A stretch of 64,000 nt of DNA from Kuschelorhynchus macadamiae (GCA_030620095.1 JAUTXW010000109.1:248001-312000); one strand, 5' to 3'; shown: positions 39,252 to 51,045, counted from the first letter of the stretch. Numbers and translations: made by a program. Notes: a model not told the origin generated them from the sequence alone.

Positions 39252-39310
39252 TACTAAAAACTATGTGTGGGCCTAAATTGGGTCACACTTCCCTATTCCT
39301 ATAAATAAAA
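39100..39310 (+). repeat. 141-bp-module repeat family, copy D (short)
   Basis: A TTCAATTGACTTTAAATT / AAGCTGGTAAAATTTTG / AACATGATGGAACAAAATG module, then a TA tract (39225-39250) and the cassette GGGCCTAAATTGGGTCACAC. Confidence 0.75.
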
Positions 39311-39764
39311 TAATAATAAAATTTCTGAACATGTTTCATAAAGCTTGTTTTGTACTCACGTTAGTCACATTTAATTGGTTTCAAGATACTAACGTTTGAA
39401 AATTGACAATTTCGGTCACACTGTAAAATCTAAACGGTTTGACATAGGGCAAAACGTATTGTTGATTCTTATTTTAGTTTTTAACCGATTTCACAAAAAG
39501 GAGGAGATTAAAACGTATTCTTTATGCATGTACATGTAAAAATAGTAGAATGACGTTACTCGATGTTACATTGAACAATATATACGTTCACCATTCTGTC
39601 AGGAAGAAAAACTCTGTATATTATCAATTGTATATTGTATAAGAAGACATGTTGTTGTACAGTGATGTGGCATAATATGCAGTGGTTATTTGTTAAAATT
39701 GACTTTTACAACAAAACTCGTATAAATAGAACTAAAAAGAATAAAAAAAATATCAAAAAATAAA

Positions 39765-39972
39765 TAAAACTGACTTCAAAATACGTACTAAAAAGTAAAA
39801 AAATTATTTTATTTCGTCTGGAAAACTTTACTCTGTGGCTAAGTTGGCGCCAAACTAATATAGACATTAAGACAATATTTATTATTAAGTAATTAAGATA
39901 AAGTTTGGTGCTGACTTTACAGAGTAATTTTTCCAGATAAAATGAGATATTATTTTTTTGAAGTCGGTTTTA
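39765..39972. mobile_element. Fold-back (MITE-like) element, copy 2
   Basis: Begins TAAAACTGACTTCAAAA and ends TTTTTTTGAAGTCGGTTTTA. Inner arms AACTTTACTCTGTGG...TTGGCGCCAAACT and AGTTTGGTGCTGACTTTACAGAG pair almost throughout, so nearly the whole 208 bp can form a hairpin. No coding capacity; it would depend on a transposase from elsewhere. Confidence 0.78.
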
Positions 39973-40205
39973 AGAAGAAGTAGAATTCTTCTGCTTTTCA
40001 GAAATCATAATTTCATGTTGAATTGGAAGGTGACGCTATAAAAAAGCTCCTGAGAAAGTGAGATAGGAATGCGCAGTTCGTTTGGCCCACGATTTAGATT
40101 CTACAGCCTCTATTTATACATCTAGACCCCTATGACAAAAAAAAAATTTATACAAAAATTTCTGGATTTCAAGAACTACATTCAGTAGCAACATTTTTGT
40201 ATATA

Positions 40206-40267
40206 TACAGGCTGTCTCAAAGGTATATTTTTTTAGAAATTTTATTCTAAAATGGGACAACCTGTAT
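40206..40267. mobile_element. Tiny Tc1/mariner-like inverted-repeat element
   Basis: TATACAGGCTGTCTCA and TGGGACAACCTGTATA are inverted around a 30-bp centre, and TA occurs at both ends. Looks like a minimal internally deleted Tc1/mariner-type element or MITE. Confidence 0.5.
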
Positions 40268-40534
40268 AATATTGTTTCATTAAGTGGGTCTCTTCTTCCT
40301 GATTATAAATATACTAGGTTTGATGCCTTTATCTTTAAAGATTGCCGAGAACAACAAAATCCTGCCATACTAGGAAATATATATCTATGGAGATGTTTTC
40401 TCTCTTTCTAACACACTGACTTGTTGGTTATTGTCAACTTTATCGGTTAAAGAAGTTAAAGGTTAAGGTTTCAATCTTGGTATATTTATAATCGCCAAGA
40501 ACATACCCATTTATTTATATAAACGGTATTATGC

Positions 40535-40978
40535 ATATTATAATAATAACATAGAGCGGAAATCTTAGGATTAGACCGCATCAAACTGGAATGTCTATCC
40601 AAAGTTTCAACTGCATGAAACATCTTTAGGGGTCTTTACTTCACGAGATCTAAACGCTGAATGAGATCAGAGAGATGCCATAGGGCTTGTCTTACAGAAC
40701 CGTGTCCCCGTATAAAGGTCGGTTTCCTCGTGTAATGTAAACCGTAGCCTCTATCTATGTAATTTTTTTGTATATTAAAACAGTTTAATAGGCTCTCTAA
40801 TTTTTCGTTCACAAAATCCTGAAATCGACGCTAGAACCTTGGTTTCTTTTACATTTATATTTATAATATGTCCAATGGTATTCTGGTGTTCAGCAACAGC
40901 AGACTCAGCAAACTGTTTCTTTTTAGTCCATCGTTTATGTTCCCTAAGTCTAATGGATATTCAGCACAAGAAGGTCAA
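40535..40978 (-). pseudogene. PLE 3' fragment, same family as the 46.8-50.6 kb repeats
   Basis: On the minus strand the sequence from about 40975 encodes a GIY-YIG endonuclease end (SIRLREHKRW...KKQFAESAVAEHQNT.GHII and VKETKVLAS), then the 3' untranslated part (TTAGGATTAGACCGCATCAA in plus sense at 40568) closely matching 49681-50085. Small frameshifts; truncated on the right at about 40978, where unrelated sequence begins. Confidence 0.75.
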
Positions 40979-41129
40979 GAAGGGTATAAAAACCCATCTG
41001 CAGAAGGCGAAACTTCGGTTAGTAATATTAAACTTAATTTGGTGTGTTTTGAGCTATCAGAAAATGTTCAAATTAAGGCTAGGTCTCTTTATTTGGAAAA
41101 AATGTAAATACAAAATTAAAACAAGTTAG

Positions 41130-42555
41130 GCGCTTTTTGGCGCGTAAGTTTTAAAATCTTACTATTTTATATTGGTTTTAAGACGGTATTTCACTCCGTT
41201 TACAAAAACCCAAAATAAAGAAAAAAAAACTTTTACATGCAAACAAGGAAATCTGAAATATATCTCTATTATACTCTACTTTGTATAGTGGAAAAATATC
41301 TTTATATATAAAGAGATAAAAAAATGTGTATCACCGTTTTTTGAACTATCAGTATTTGAAATAAAAAAAAATGCTTTTTTGGCGAAACAATATGCTCTTT
41401 CATTCCTCCAGGGTCACACAGTGTTGTAAAAAAATTTTGATCTAAAAAATTAAAAGAAATTTGAAGTTATTATCAATTTTATTTATTTTTAAAATATATG
41501 TGCCCTTAAACTTTTTTTATTAGGAGTGAGACTGCAAAAAATAAAACATTTTTTCTATGTTTAATAATTATTAATCAACAATTTAATAAAATTATTGATT
41601 ATCCCTTGTATGCCCAAGAAAAGACCCTATATCAATCGAACAAGCCACTAATACCGTTCCCGACAGCCAAGCGCCGAGTCGAGCGTCGGCGTCTGGACGT
41701 TGTGCTGCTTAATCGCGGACGCCTCCTAGCAGGGTCCCAGCAAAAGTTAAAGCTAAATTTTTCTGTAATCTCAAATTGGTTTTAGACACGCGCCAACCCT
41801 AAAAATAGATTATATATGGCCCCCATACGTGAACACACACGTGCCATACGACGCGAATCAATCCACCATGGTCCCCATTATTTTAACACCTATCTAAAGG
41901 CCAGGTTCCTTAGCGAAGCCATATGGTAAATTTCTTGTATATAAACAAACGGCTTATGAATCTATACAAATGGATTTACCATTATCGACATCGTTTTTTA
42001 ATTTTTGTGTTAAACATATGTTAAAACATACTAACCATCTAAAAGTAAGTTAAAATATTAAATGGGTAATTCCTTGACCTATACCAACAGAAAAGAAAAT
42101 CGTTAAACGTATATCATAAAATTGCTTAGCTAAAAAAATTGTTTTTCCCTCATAATTATAGAATGATTCTCAGGACACATGTTTATAAAAAAATGTCGTC
42201 CCATATGTAAATAGAATACAAGCGCCCCTGATTTTGTTTAATCTAACAACTTTTATCTTTTTTATTAAAACTACATAAAAATGTTATGTTGTAATTTCAT
42301 TATGGTCGATATACTACAGGGGTTGTACAAATTTAGACCTGATCAAAAGCAATTATAAATTCGAATATTTCGATTACGTTTTGTCTATCTTTTCCAATAA
42401 AAATGTCTCTCTCGCAAAAACAAATCGGTAAAATCGCCTTTAACCACAACATCCCTCGAACAGAATTTCACTACGTAGAAATATATAACACAGTTTATAT
42501 ATGCATATAATTACTTGGTACTAACCCTATACAGATTCTCTACACTCTAATTTAT
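41130..42555. other. AT-rich DNA with one GC-rich patch
   Basis: Nothing recognised. A GC-rich patch at 41640-41740 (CCGAGTCGAGCGTCGGCGTC) stands out but has no open frame of note. Confidence 0.4.
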
Positions 42556-43456
42556 AGTCTCCTAAAAGGGAAGTATTGTAATCGTGAAAAAACCACCCTC
42601 CGAGGTTTTTTCAGATTTTTACGTTTCAAGGTCCCTAGATGCCGAAATACATGTTTTCTCCATTCCGACGGTCTGTCTGTTCACGGCATAGCTAAAGAAC
42701 TACTTACCCAATTAACATTTTAGTAAAAATCCAATATTGCAAAACAAAATGACGGTCTAGTAAAATGTTAAAAAAATTATTACCAAAAAACTATTTGTTC
42801 AATTTATCTCAAATATCGCAAAAATCAAGTATTATGTAGAAATCAACTGGTAAAATTTTGGTATGAATCCAAGATGGCGGAACAGAATAGCGGCTTAATA
42901 AAATATTTAAAAATTCAACTTAAAAACTACTTAATGGACTGATTTAAAATTGTGTGCCATAACTAACTGTGGTAGAGATATGAACTAGTACGATGTGGTA
43001 TTAATTTAAAATGGCGGAACAAAATAGCGGCCAAAAAAATCACCCTCTCAGGTTTTACATATCTCCACATTTTAGCGTCCCTAGAAAAAATATGTTTTAT
43101 CAATTCCGTCGTTCCGTCTGTTGGTTTGTCTGTTTGTCTGCCAGTTCGCGGCATAGCTTAAAAACTACTTACCAGATTGAATTTTAGTCAATAATAAAAG
43201 ATCATATGAGGATGACCTGGCAATATTTTGGTAACAATCAAGTATGCCTGAGCAAGATGGCGGCTTAGTGATAATTATTACTAAAAAAACTAATTATCTA
43301 ATTTACCGTAAATTTTGTGCAAACATTGTGTGATATAGAGATAAACCGGTAAAGTTGTGGTCGAAATACAAGAAGGCGGCCAAATAAAAATGTTAAAAAG
43401 TCAACGTATAAAAAAAGTCTTCATTTGAATGTAAGTTTTGTACGAAAATTAAATAT

Positions 43457-43458
<2 letters not shown>
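42556..43458 (+). repeat. 141-bp-module repeat family, copy E (two heads in series)
   Basis: Starts TAAAAGGGAAGTATTGTAATCG, with a GTCTGTCTGTTCACGGCATAGCT block. Modules follow at about 141-bp spacing, then a second 'TTCCGTCTGTTGGTTTGTC...CGCGGCATAGC' block at about 43108. It runs into a (TA)n tract and resumes at 44040 after an LTR-like insertion. Confidence 0.85.

Positions 43459-43506
<48 letters not shown>
43459..43506. repeat. (TA)n microsatellite
   Basis: TA tract left of the LTR-like insertion. Confidence 0.95.
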
Positions 43507-43510
<4 letters not shown>

Positions 43511-43951
43511 AAATCACTCTCTTGACAAATTACTTTTTAAAAAATTACTCAAAAATACAAATTTAAATATATACATTTGAACTTGCAAAGTAACGTTTAA
43601 CAAAATGAATTTGAGCTAGACTGAACTGTACTGAACTGGACTTTATACAAAGAAAAATAACTATTTATATGTTTCGTTATGCTGACTCATTGGGAACTGT
43701 TTACTTCGTTCTTGAACACTTGGGTCAGGACGTGGGTTCTGCTGATGAAGCTTTCTTGGTATAGACTTGTTTTCGTAAACAAGTAACACCTGCTGTTTAT
43801 GAGAATAGGATGATCTACGTTGTTAACTGATATGTGATATTTTGTTATTGAGATAAGCTTGGCTTTCTGAATAACTGCGTTGGCGGGTGATAGCTGATAG
43901 TCTGGGAACCAAGGTTAGCATAACTTGTATGATGAAATAGCTGGTGAGAAT

Positions 43952-43953
<2 letters not shown>
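43507..43953. mobile_element. LTR-like insertion inside a (TA)n tract
   Basis: About 447 bp starting TGTTAAATCACTC, bounded on both sides by TA tracts, within what would otherwise be a continuous 141-bp-module repeat. No long frame. Size and TGTTA start suggest a solo LTR, but the right end (GGTGAGAATAGA) does not show a clean CA. Confidence 0.45.

Positions 43954-44006
<53 letters not shown>
43954..44006. repeat. (TA)n microsatellite
   Basis: TA tract right of the LTR-like insertion. Confidence 0.95.
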
Positions 44007-44010
<4 letters not shown>

Positions 44011-44039
44011 CATATTTTTTTTGTGTATACTAAATGATT

Positions 44040-44135
44040 ATGTACTGAAGTAAATTGGGTCACACTTCACTGTTCCTAATAAATGATTCATAACGAGGGA
44101 AGTTCCGGGTAAAGGAAACTTATCGATATTTTTTT
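44040..44135 (+). repeat. 141-bp-module repeat family, copy E 3' cassette
   Basis: AAATTGGGTCACACTTCACTG and GGGAAGTTCCGGGTAAAGG, the terminal cassette of the family. Confidence 0.8.
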
Positions 44136-44469
44136 TTAGTTATGGATTCATAAAATATGTGCAGTGAAATTCTGTGCGACGGAAGTTGTAGGCAAAGACG
44201 CGTTTACCAATTTGTAATTAATTTTTATATTATTATTATTAGGAGCTGAAGGACCTCGGTCAATAGCCTATTGGCAACGTGTGTAAGTTAAATTGTACGC
44301 GTTCTAAATAAATACCAATAAATAAAATATTATTATTGTTATAATTCGTAACTTTTTATAACCTGTAAAAAATAAATTATGTTTTTTTATTATTTTCCTC
44401 GACAGAAATAAGGCTTTATTCCAGGAAATGAAATTTTACCGAATATTTAAACATTTATTATGTAGTATT
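44136..44469. other. AT-rich DNA
   Basis: Nothing recognised apart from a short TTATTATTATTAGG stretch near 44230. Confidence 0.4.
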
Positions 44470-44760
44470 TTATTAATGATTTTTTTAACATTTGGGAGGG
44501 CGCCATTTTATTTCACCATACTGAATTTTTACCAACATTTTACCTTTTCATTCCCATATAAACCTTGATTATTGACCATAATTTTAATTCAATCGTATTA
44601 TGTAGTCTGCCGCACACAGACAGCAGACAGAACGACAGAGTGACGGAAATAGGAGAACATATTTTTCGAGATTTAGAAATACTAAAGCGCAAAGATCTGC
44701 AAAAATCACGGAGGATGATTTTTTCTCGATTACGATACTAAGTATTGTATACAAGTAAAA
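44470..44760 (-). repeat. 141-bp-module repeat family, copy F (reverse)
   Basis: GGGCGCCATTTTATTTC...ACCAACATTTTACC module, then TGCCGCACACAGACAGCAG and the reverse of the head region, ending CGATTACGATACTAAG. Confidence 0.75.
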
Positions 44761-45540
44761 ACTAACTAACACCAATAAACAATGCTGTTTGAAAGTTGAT
44801 AACGGTATTTATTTTTTATGTAAAAAAAAGGATAAATGCATACAACTATTATAAAATGAATATTAGGCGCATTTTAGTGGTTTTCCATGTCACATAACTT
44901 AAATTGCTTGCTTTTTCACAAGCATCCTTGATAACCATTAGAAACTTTCCAAAAATTAGGGGTTCGCCCGAGTTGCGACTCACGAGTTGAGACTTAAAAA
45001 AAAAGTTAATAAAATTCAAACTTACTTTATTGCCTGAAACACAAAAATCTCATTGACAAAGCTGAAATATAAAATTACAGTCAATGTAAATTATTAAGAA
45101 AAATAGCATTTTGTCTCTATCATAAAACAACACAATATTAAAAAATAATAGTAAATAAATTATATATTATCGACCTACCTCTTCTGTGTTTTTCGAACTC
45201 GGAAAAAAATAATTGCATTTTTCGATTATTTGATAACAAAAATTAAATGATTAGCGATAGCCTAGAACATGATATGGAAAAAACTAGCAATACTCGACGT
45301 TAAAGATATAAACCAATATAAAAAGTTCTATATACCGCCGGCCACAAATAAGTTAAAAAAGTTGCAAGGGTGGGCCTTTTTTTGTCAAAATATTAAAATG
45401 AATTTTTTTATATTGTGGTTGTTTAAGTAAGACGAAGTAAGACGTATTTTTACATTGACCGCATTGTCATATCTTCATTTATTTGCGAATTTCTGCCAGT
45501 AACTTTTGCCCTCTAATGACGTTGGAAGTAGGGATGGGGT
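44761..45540. other. AT-rich DNA, nothing recognised
   Basis: No feature seen. Confidence 0.4.
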
Positions 45541-45544
45541 TTAT

Positions 45545-45690
45545 CCTTATATAAAAGATATCGATAGTATTCGACATTTCGAATAATAATAGGTAAATAA
45601 AAACATATCGATATATCGATAGTTATTTGATGAGTACCGACAGGCATCCAATAATACCAATAGATAACAATCGATAGTTATTAAATGGGT
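45545..45690. promoter_or_regulatory. Cluster of TATCGATA (DRE-like) motifs
   Basis: GATATCGATAG (about 45566), CATATCGATATATCGATAG (about 45606) and CAATCGATAG (about 45669) lie within about 115 bp, near a TATATAAAAG box (about 45550). TATCGATA is the DREF/BEAF-32 site of insect housekeeping promoters. No recognised gene follows; a 45752-46018 plus-strand frame begins with a possible exon but quickly runs into repeat DNA. Chance in AT-rich DNA is possible. Confidence 0.35.
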
Positions 45691-45934
45691 AACTTTTTTA
45701 GCGTCCTTATTTATTTCCCTTTCTAGGAATGTCGTCCAGCCCAAACCAAAGATGGTAGTTCTGGCATCATCTTTGACGCAAGTATCCGGAAGCAGCAAAA
45801 AACTATCAAGAAAAGGTAGCAAAAATGTACCGCTATGTAAACTCTATTATCGCTCATCGCGGGTTGGAATATTCCAAGTACAACCACATCTCTTTAATGT
45901 CACTCTGACATGCAAAGCTATTTTTATTTCCCTT

Positions 45935-46818
45935 GTAGAAGGGAAGTATTGTAATCATGAAAAAATCATCCTTCGAGATTTTTGCAGATCTTTACGTTTT
46001 AGGGCTCCTAGATGCTGAAAACAAACGTGTTTTCTTAATTCCGTCGGCCTGTCTGTCTGTCGGTCTGTCTATCGGTCTGTCTATTCGCGACATAGCTATA
46101 AAACTATTTACCCAATTGGTTTCAAATTTTGGTTAGTAATTAAGAGTCATATGAAGGTGACCTGGTAACATTTTGGCAAAAAAACAATATGGCGGAACGA
46201 AATGGCAAGTGGAAAGTTAAAAAAAATGTTACTAAAAACTATTGATTTGATTCACTTCAAATTTTGCACAAAAATAAAGTATTACGTAGGAATCTGGTAA
46301 AATTTTGTTACGAATCGAAAATGGCGAAGCAAATAATTAAAAAAATCAGCCTGAAAAAATTACTTATTGATTTCAAATTGTGTTCAAGAATTAAGTATGA
46401 TATAGAGATTGTGGCACGAACCCAAGACGGAGGAACAAACTGACGATAATATAAAATGTTTGTAATTGTGAAAAAAAATTTCGTAGTGCTGCTTTCAGTA
46501 CACGGCCTTGCTAAAAAACTATTTACCCGATTGTCATTTAATTTTGGTCAAGTATGATATAGAGATAAACTGGTGGATTTGTGGTACGAATTCAAGACGG
46601 GGGAACAAAATAGCGACCACATAGACTTTTTAAATAACAACGCAAAAAATATTTCCTTAATCAACTAACAAATTTTGCCAAAAATAAAGTGTTATATAGG
46701 GATAAAGTGATACGAATTCAACATGACAGAACAAAATAGCAGTCTTAAAAAATCACTTATACATATTATTTTAAACTATGCCCAAACATCAAATGTAGCT
46801 TGGGTAGAAACTATTTAA
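45935..46818 (+). repeat. 141-bp-module repeat family, copy G
   Basis: Head TTCCCTTGTAGAAGGGAAG and GTATTGTAATCATG, the CTGTCTGTCTGTCGGTCTG region, CGCGACATAGCT, then modules with AATATGGCGGAACGAAATGG. Confidence 0.85.
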
Positions 46819-46841
46819 TACGTAGAACGGAAGCTTTCAGT

Positions 46842-48268
46842 AATCATGGTTCTTTGGATTAAACCATGGCAAATTGGAATTACTATCCGACTTTTTCGCC
46901 TCCGATTGCACGAGGCATCTTCAGGGATCTTTACTTCACGAAATCTGAACACTGAATGAGGTGCAAGAGATTCAGGGCGGCCTTTTATACCCGACTTGTG
47001 TTCGCCGAACCGTGACCCGGTGTTAAGATCGGTTTCCATGAGTGATGTAGACCGTAACCCATATCTCTATTTTATATTTTTAAAAATTTGAATAGATTCT
47101 CTAATTTTTCGTTTATAAAATGCTAGAACCGATGCTAAAACCTTGGTTTCCTTTACATTTATAATATGGCCAGTGGTATGCTGGTGTTCAGCTACAGCAA
47201 TTTTAACTTTTATATATAAATAAAAAAGAAATTTTAAATTTTAAGATAAATGTTTCGTAAAATCATATTAAAGTATTTTTTTAAATAGGTTTTATTTACG
47301 AGTTCAGCATTCCTTTAAATCAATTTTGAAAAAGTTTTATTACAAGGTGTTTGCAATACAAGTAATACAATCCAACAAAATTTTCGTTTTTTGAACCAAT
47401 ACTGAGTTGCAGCGTAAAACATTTTAATTTAAATAAAATGTATTTAAGGCTCTTTTAGTTGTCATATTCTGTTCTGCAATAATTATTGTAACTCAGAAAA
47501 GTATACCAAGTGACACAGAATAGTGACTCATCCCTATACATTTTTATTTTCCAAGACATTAATATAAAATTTTGCAAAACCTGCACCCACTATGCGCTCA
47601 ATGGTAATAAAACTGACAATATCATTGGTTACAATTATCTTTCTCAAAATTATGCGAAATAATAATTATAACAATATAAATAATCGACTAGCTAATAATG
47701 AATTGGAGAATATTGTACGGTTATATAGACAGAGATGATTTAATAGAAAAATTGTAGGAGGTTATAATAGATAACTATAGATCGGGTGTTAACAAGGTTT
47801 TTAAAAACGGAAGAAACAATCTATTTTCGTAGCCAAGAAAGAAGAAGGCACAAAAACAAATATCAAAATCGGTTATTGCAGAACTACGAATGTTGCAAAT
47901 TGTAGAGATCTTTTGCAGAAGTTCTTTCACTTGCCAAAAATTTTGGTTTAAACTTCATTTACTTTGATGATAACGCAAGACCATACCGCTCTGCAATAGT
48001 ACCAATGAAGTTTTTGCTGAACACAATATTGAAAGAATGATTTGACAAGCTCGTTCTCTAGATTGTAATCCGATAGAATATGTTTACGTTCAACTCAGCA
48101 CATTTTATTAAGAGTCATCAGCTTACAACCCCGGATGGACTGCATCAAACCTTTCAAGAAGAATGCAAATCGTTTCACCCGATACATTTTTCTCAGTTTT
48201 ATTTACAGGGATTTTTGAGATGTCGAAATCGAATATAAAACATATTTAAAAAAAGTCTTTCTAATATG
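46842..48268. mobile_element. Composite PLE/Tc1-like tandem repeat, unit 1
   Basis: Starts AATCATGGTTCTTTGGATTA. It contains, in order along the plus strand: the reverse-oriented PLE 3' UTR and the end of its coding region (to about 47204), about 720 bp of unassigned AT-rich sequence, a short PLE piece (AAGTTCTTTCACTTGCC), and a plus-oriented Tc1-like transposase remnant (TTTGATGATAACGCAAGACC, then ...CATTTTATTAAGAGTCATC) to GTCTTTCTAATATGG. Unit 2 repeats it almost exactly 1428 bp later. Confidence 0.88.
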
Positions 48269-48269
48269 G

Positions 48270-49677
48270 AATCATGGTTCTTTGGATTAGAACATGTCAA
48301 ATTGGAATTACTATCCGACTTTTTCGCTTCCGATTGCACGGGGCATATTCAGGAATCTTTAATTCACGAGATCTGAACACTGAATGAGCTGCAAGAGATT
48401 CAGGGCGGGCTTTATACCCGACTTGTGTTCACCGAACCGTGACCCTGTGTTAAGATCGGTTTCCACGTGTGATGTAGACCGTAACCCATATCTCTATTTT
48501 ATATTTTTAAAAATTTGAATAGATTCTCTAATTTTTCGTTTATAAAATGCTAGAACCGATGCTAAAACCTTGGTTTCCTTTACATTTATAATATGGCCAG
48601 TGGTATGCTGGTGTTCAGCTACAGCAATTTTAACTTTTATATATAAATAAAAAATTAATTTTAACTTTTAAGATAAATGTTTCGTAAAATCATATTAAAG
48701 TATTTTTTTAAATAGGTTTTATTTACGAATTCAGCATTCCTTTAAATCAATTTTGAAAAAGTTTTATTATAAGGTGTTTGCAATACAAGTAATACAATCC
48801 AACAAAATTTTCGTATTTCAACCAATACTGAGTTGCAGTGTAAAACAATTTAATTTAAATAAAATGCATTTAAGGCTCTTTTAGTTGTCATTCTGTTCTG
48901 CAATAACTATTGTAACTGAGAAAAGTATACCAAGTGACACAGAATAGTGACTCATCCCTATACAATTTTATTTTCCAAGACATTAATACAAAATTTTGTA
49001 GAACCTGCATCCACTGTGCGCTCAATGGTAATAAAACTGTCAATATCATTGGTTACAATTATTATCTTTCTCAGAATTATGCGAAATAGTAATTATAACA
49101 ATATAAATAATCGACTAGCTAATAATGAATTATATATTGTATGATGTAGATGATTTAATAGAAAAATTATAGGAGGTTATAATAGATAACTATAGATCGG
49201 GTGTTAACAAGGTTTTTAAAAACGGAAGAAACAATCTATGTTCGTAGCCAAGAAAGAAGAAGGCACAAAAACAAATATCAAAATCGGTTATTGCAGAACT
49301 ACGAGTGTTGCAAATTGTAGAGATCTTTTGCAGAAGTTCTTTTGTCAAAAATTTTGGTGTAAACTTCATTTACTTTGATGATAACGCAAGATCATACCGC
49401 TCTGCAATACTAATGAAGTTTTTGCTGAACACAATATTGAAAGAATGATTTGACAAGCTCGTTCTCCAAATTGTAATCCGATAGAATATGTTTACGTTCG
49501 ACTCAGCACATTTTATTAAGAGTCATCAGCTTTCAACTCCGGATGGACTGCATGAAACCCTTCAAGAAGAATGCAAATGGTTTCACCCGATATATGTTAC
49601 TCAGTTTTATTTTCAGGGATTTTTGAGATGTCGAAACCGAATATAAAACCTATTTTAAAAAAAGTCTTTCTAATACG
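48270..49677. mobile_element. Composite PLE/Tc1-like tandem repeat, unit 2
   Basis: Same structure as unit 1 with point differences and small indels, including the 720-bp replacement segment. Unit 3 follows 1409 bp later. Confidence 0.88.
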
Positions 49678-49922
49678 GAATCATGGTTCTTGGGATTAGA
49701 CCGTATCAAACTGGAATTACAATCCGGCGTCTCGCCTTCGATTGCACGAGGCATTTTTAGGTATCTTTACTCCACGAGATCTGAACACTGAATGAGCTCG
49801 GAGAGATTCAAACAAGCTTTTATACCCCACTTGTGCTCCCCGAACCGTGATCCTGTGTTAAGATCGGTTTCCACGTGTGATGTAGACCGTAACCCGTATC
49901 TCTATTGAAAGTTTTTGTATGT

Positions 49923-50306
49923 TTAAAAAAATTCAATAGATTCCCTAATTTTTCGTTTATAAAATCCTGGAACCGATGTTAGAACCTTGGTTTCCTTTAC
50001 GTTTATAATATGGCCAGTGGTATGCTTGTGTTCAGCTACAGCAGATTGAACAATTTGTTTCTTTTTAATACGTCGTTTATGTTCCTTAAGTCTAGTTGAT
50101 ATTGAGCATCCTGTTTCTCCCACATACACTTCTCCACAGGAGCAAGGAATTGTATATACTGGTTCTGTTTGAAAAGCTACAATATCTTTCGGGGATCGCA
50201 AGCATTGTCCAATCTTTGTATGTGTATTGAAAATTGTACGTATGTTAGACCTCCGATCTTTTGCAGCAGTTCTTTCATTTGCTAAAAATTTTGGTGTAAA
50301 CTTCAT
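49923..50306 (-). pseudogene. PLE GIY-YIG endonuclease domain
   Basis: A 127-codon minus-strand frame: linker (KFLANERTAAKDRRSNIRTI), then the GIY-YIG domain with VYTIPCSCGEVYVGETG, a conserved RLKEHKRR and AVAEHKHTTGH, ending KIRESIEFF. This is the PLE C-terminus, here without its reverse transcriptase. The 5' side is cut at about 50306, exactly where the Tc1-like remnant begins in the opposite direction. Confidence 0.85.
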
Positions 50307-50617
50307 TTACTTTGATGATAAGGCAAGACCATACCGCTCTGCAATAGTAATGAAGTTTTTGCTGAACACAATATTGAAAGAATGATTTGATTAGCTCGTT
50401 CTCCTAATTGTAATCCGATAGAATATGTTTACGTTCGACTCAATACATTTTATTAAGAGTCATTAGCTTACATCCCCGGACGGACTGCATCAAACCCTTC
50501 AAGAAGAATGGCAAAAGGTTTCACCTGATACATTTTTCTCAGTTTTATTTACAGGGATTTTTGAGATGTCGAATTCGCATATAAAACCTATTTATAAAAA
50601 AAAGTCTTTCTAATATG
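50306..50617 (+). pseudogene. Tc1/mariner-like transposase C-terminal remnant
   Basis: Plus-strand pieces: YFDDKARPYRSAIV (second catalytic D region), a degraded CNPIEYV block, and DGLHQTLQEEWQKVSPDTF with a QFYLQGFLRC-like end, in several frames. Counterparts exist at about 47959-48265 and 49371-49675 in units 1 and 2. The N-terminal half and first catalytic residue are absent. Confidence 0.7.
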
Positions 50618-51045
50618 TATATACAAAATATTTACTTTTATTTAATCGCTTGGCACACAAATCTCTGTAATAGCAAAATAACCCCAAGCTGGTTAAATAG
50701 GTTTTCTCTAAATTTAATTTAACTCATACTCATAATAAAAGAGTTATAATACAGGAATCTTAAAAAGTGCAACCGCGAGACACGCTGTATAAATAAACGA
50801 GGAATAAACATTCCAAAACTGTTTCTAGGTAGAGCCTTGTGTATTTGAAATATTGCCCAAACACAAGTATTATATCATTTGCTTAAATTTGGGGCCAGCT
50901 TGAATTTTATAGTATTTGCAATTTCTTGTTTAATCCCTCTGTATATTGTAATGACAAACAACCTATGCTAACAGGCGCACGGGTGTTTAAAGACAATGAA
51001 ATTTCCTCTTTAACGTAAAAAAAAATAAAGAATTTTTTACACTGA
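50618..51045. other. AT-rich DNA, nothing recognised
   Basis: No feature seen. Confidence 0.4.

Larger units (their letters stand above)
49679..50617. mobile_element. Composite PLE/Tc1-like tandem repeat, unit 3
   Basis: A shorter unit (about 939 bp) that lacks the 720-bp segment and instead keeps the PLE GIY-YIG coding region. It probably represents the older form from which units 1 and 2 derive. Confidence 0.85.

Noticed and set aside
48947..49144. 65-codon plus-strand frame in composite unit 2
   Set aside because: Not conserved in unit 1 despite near-identical DNA, and no recognisable motif.
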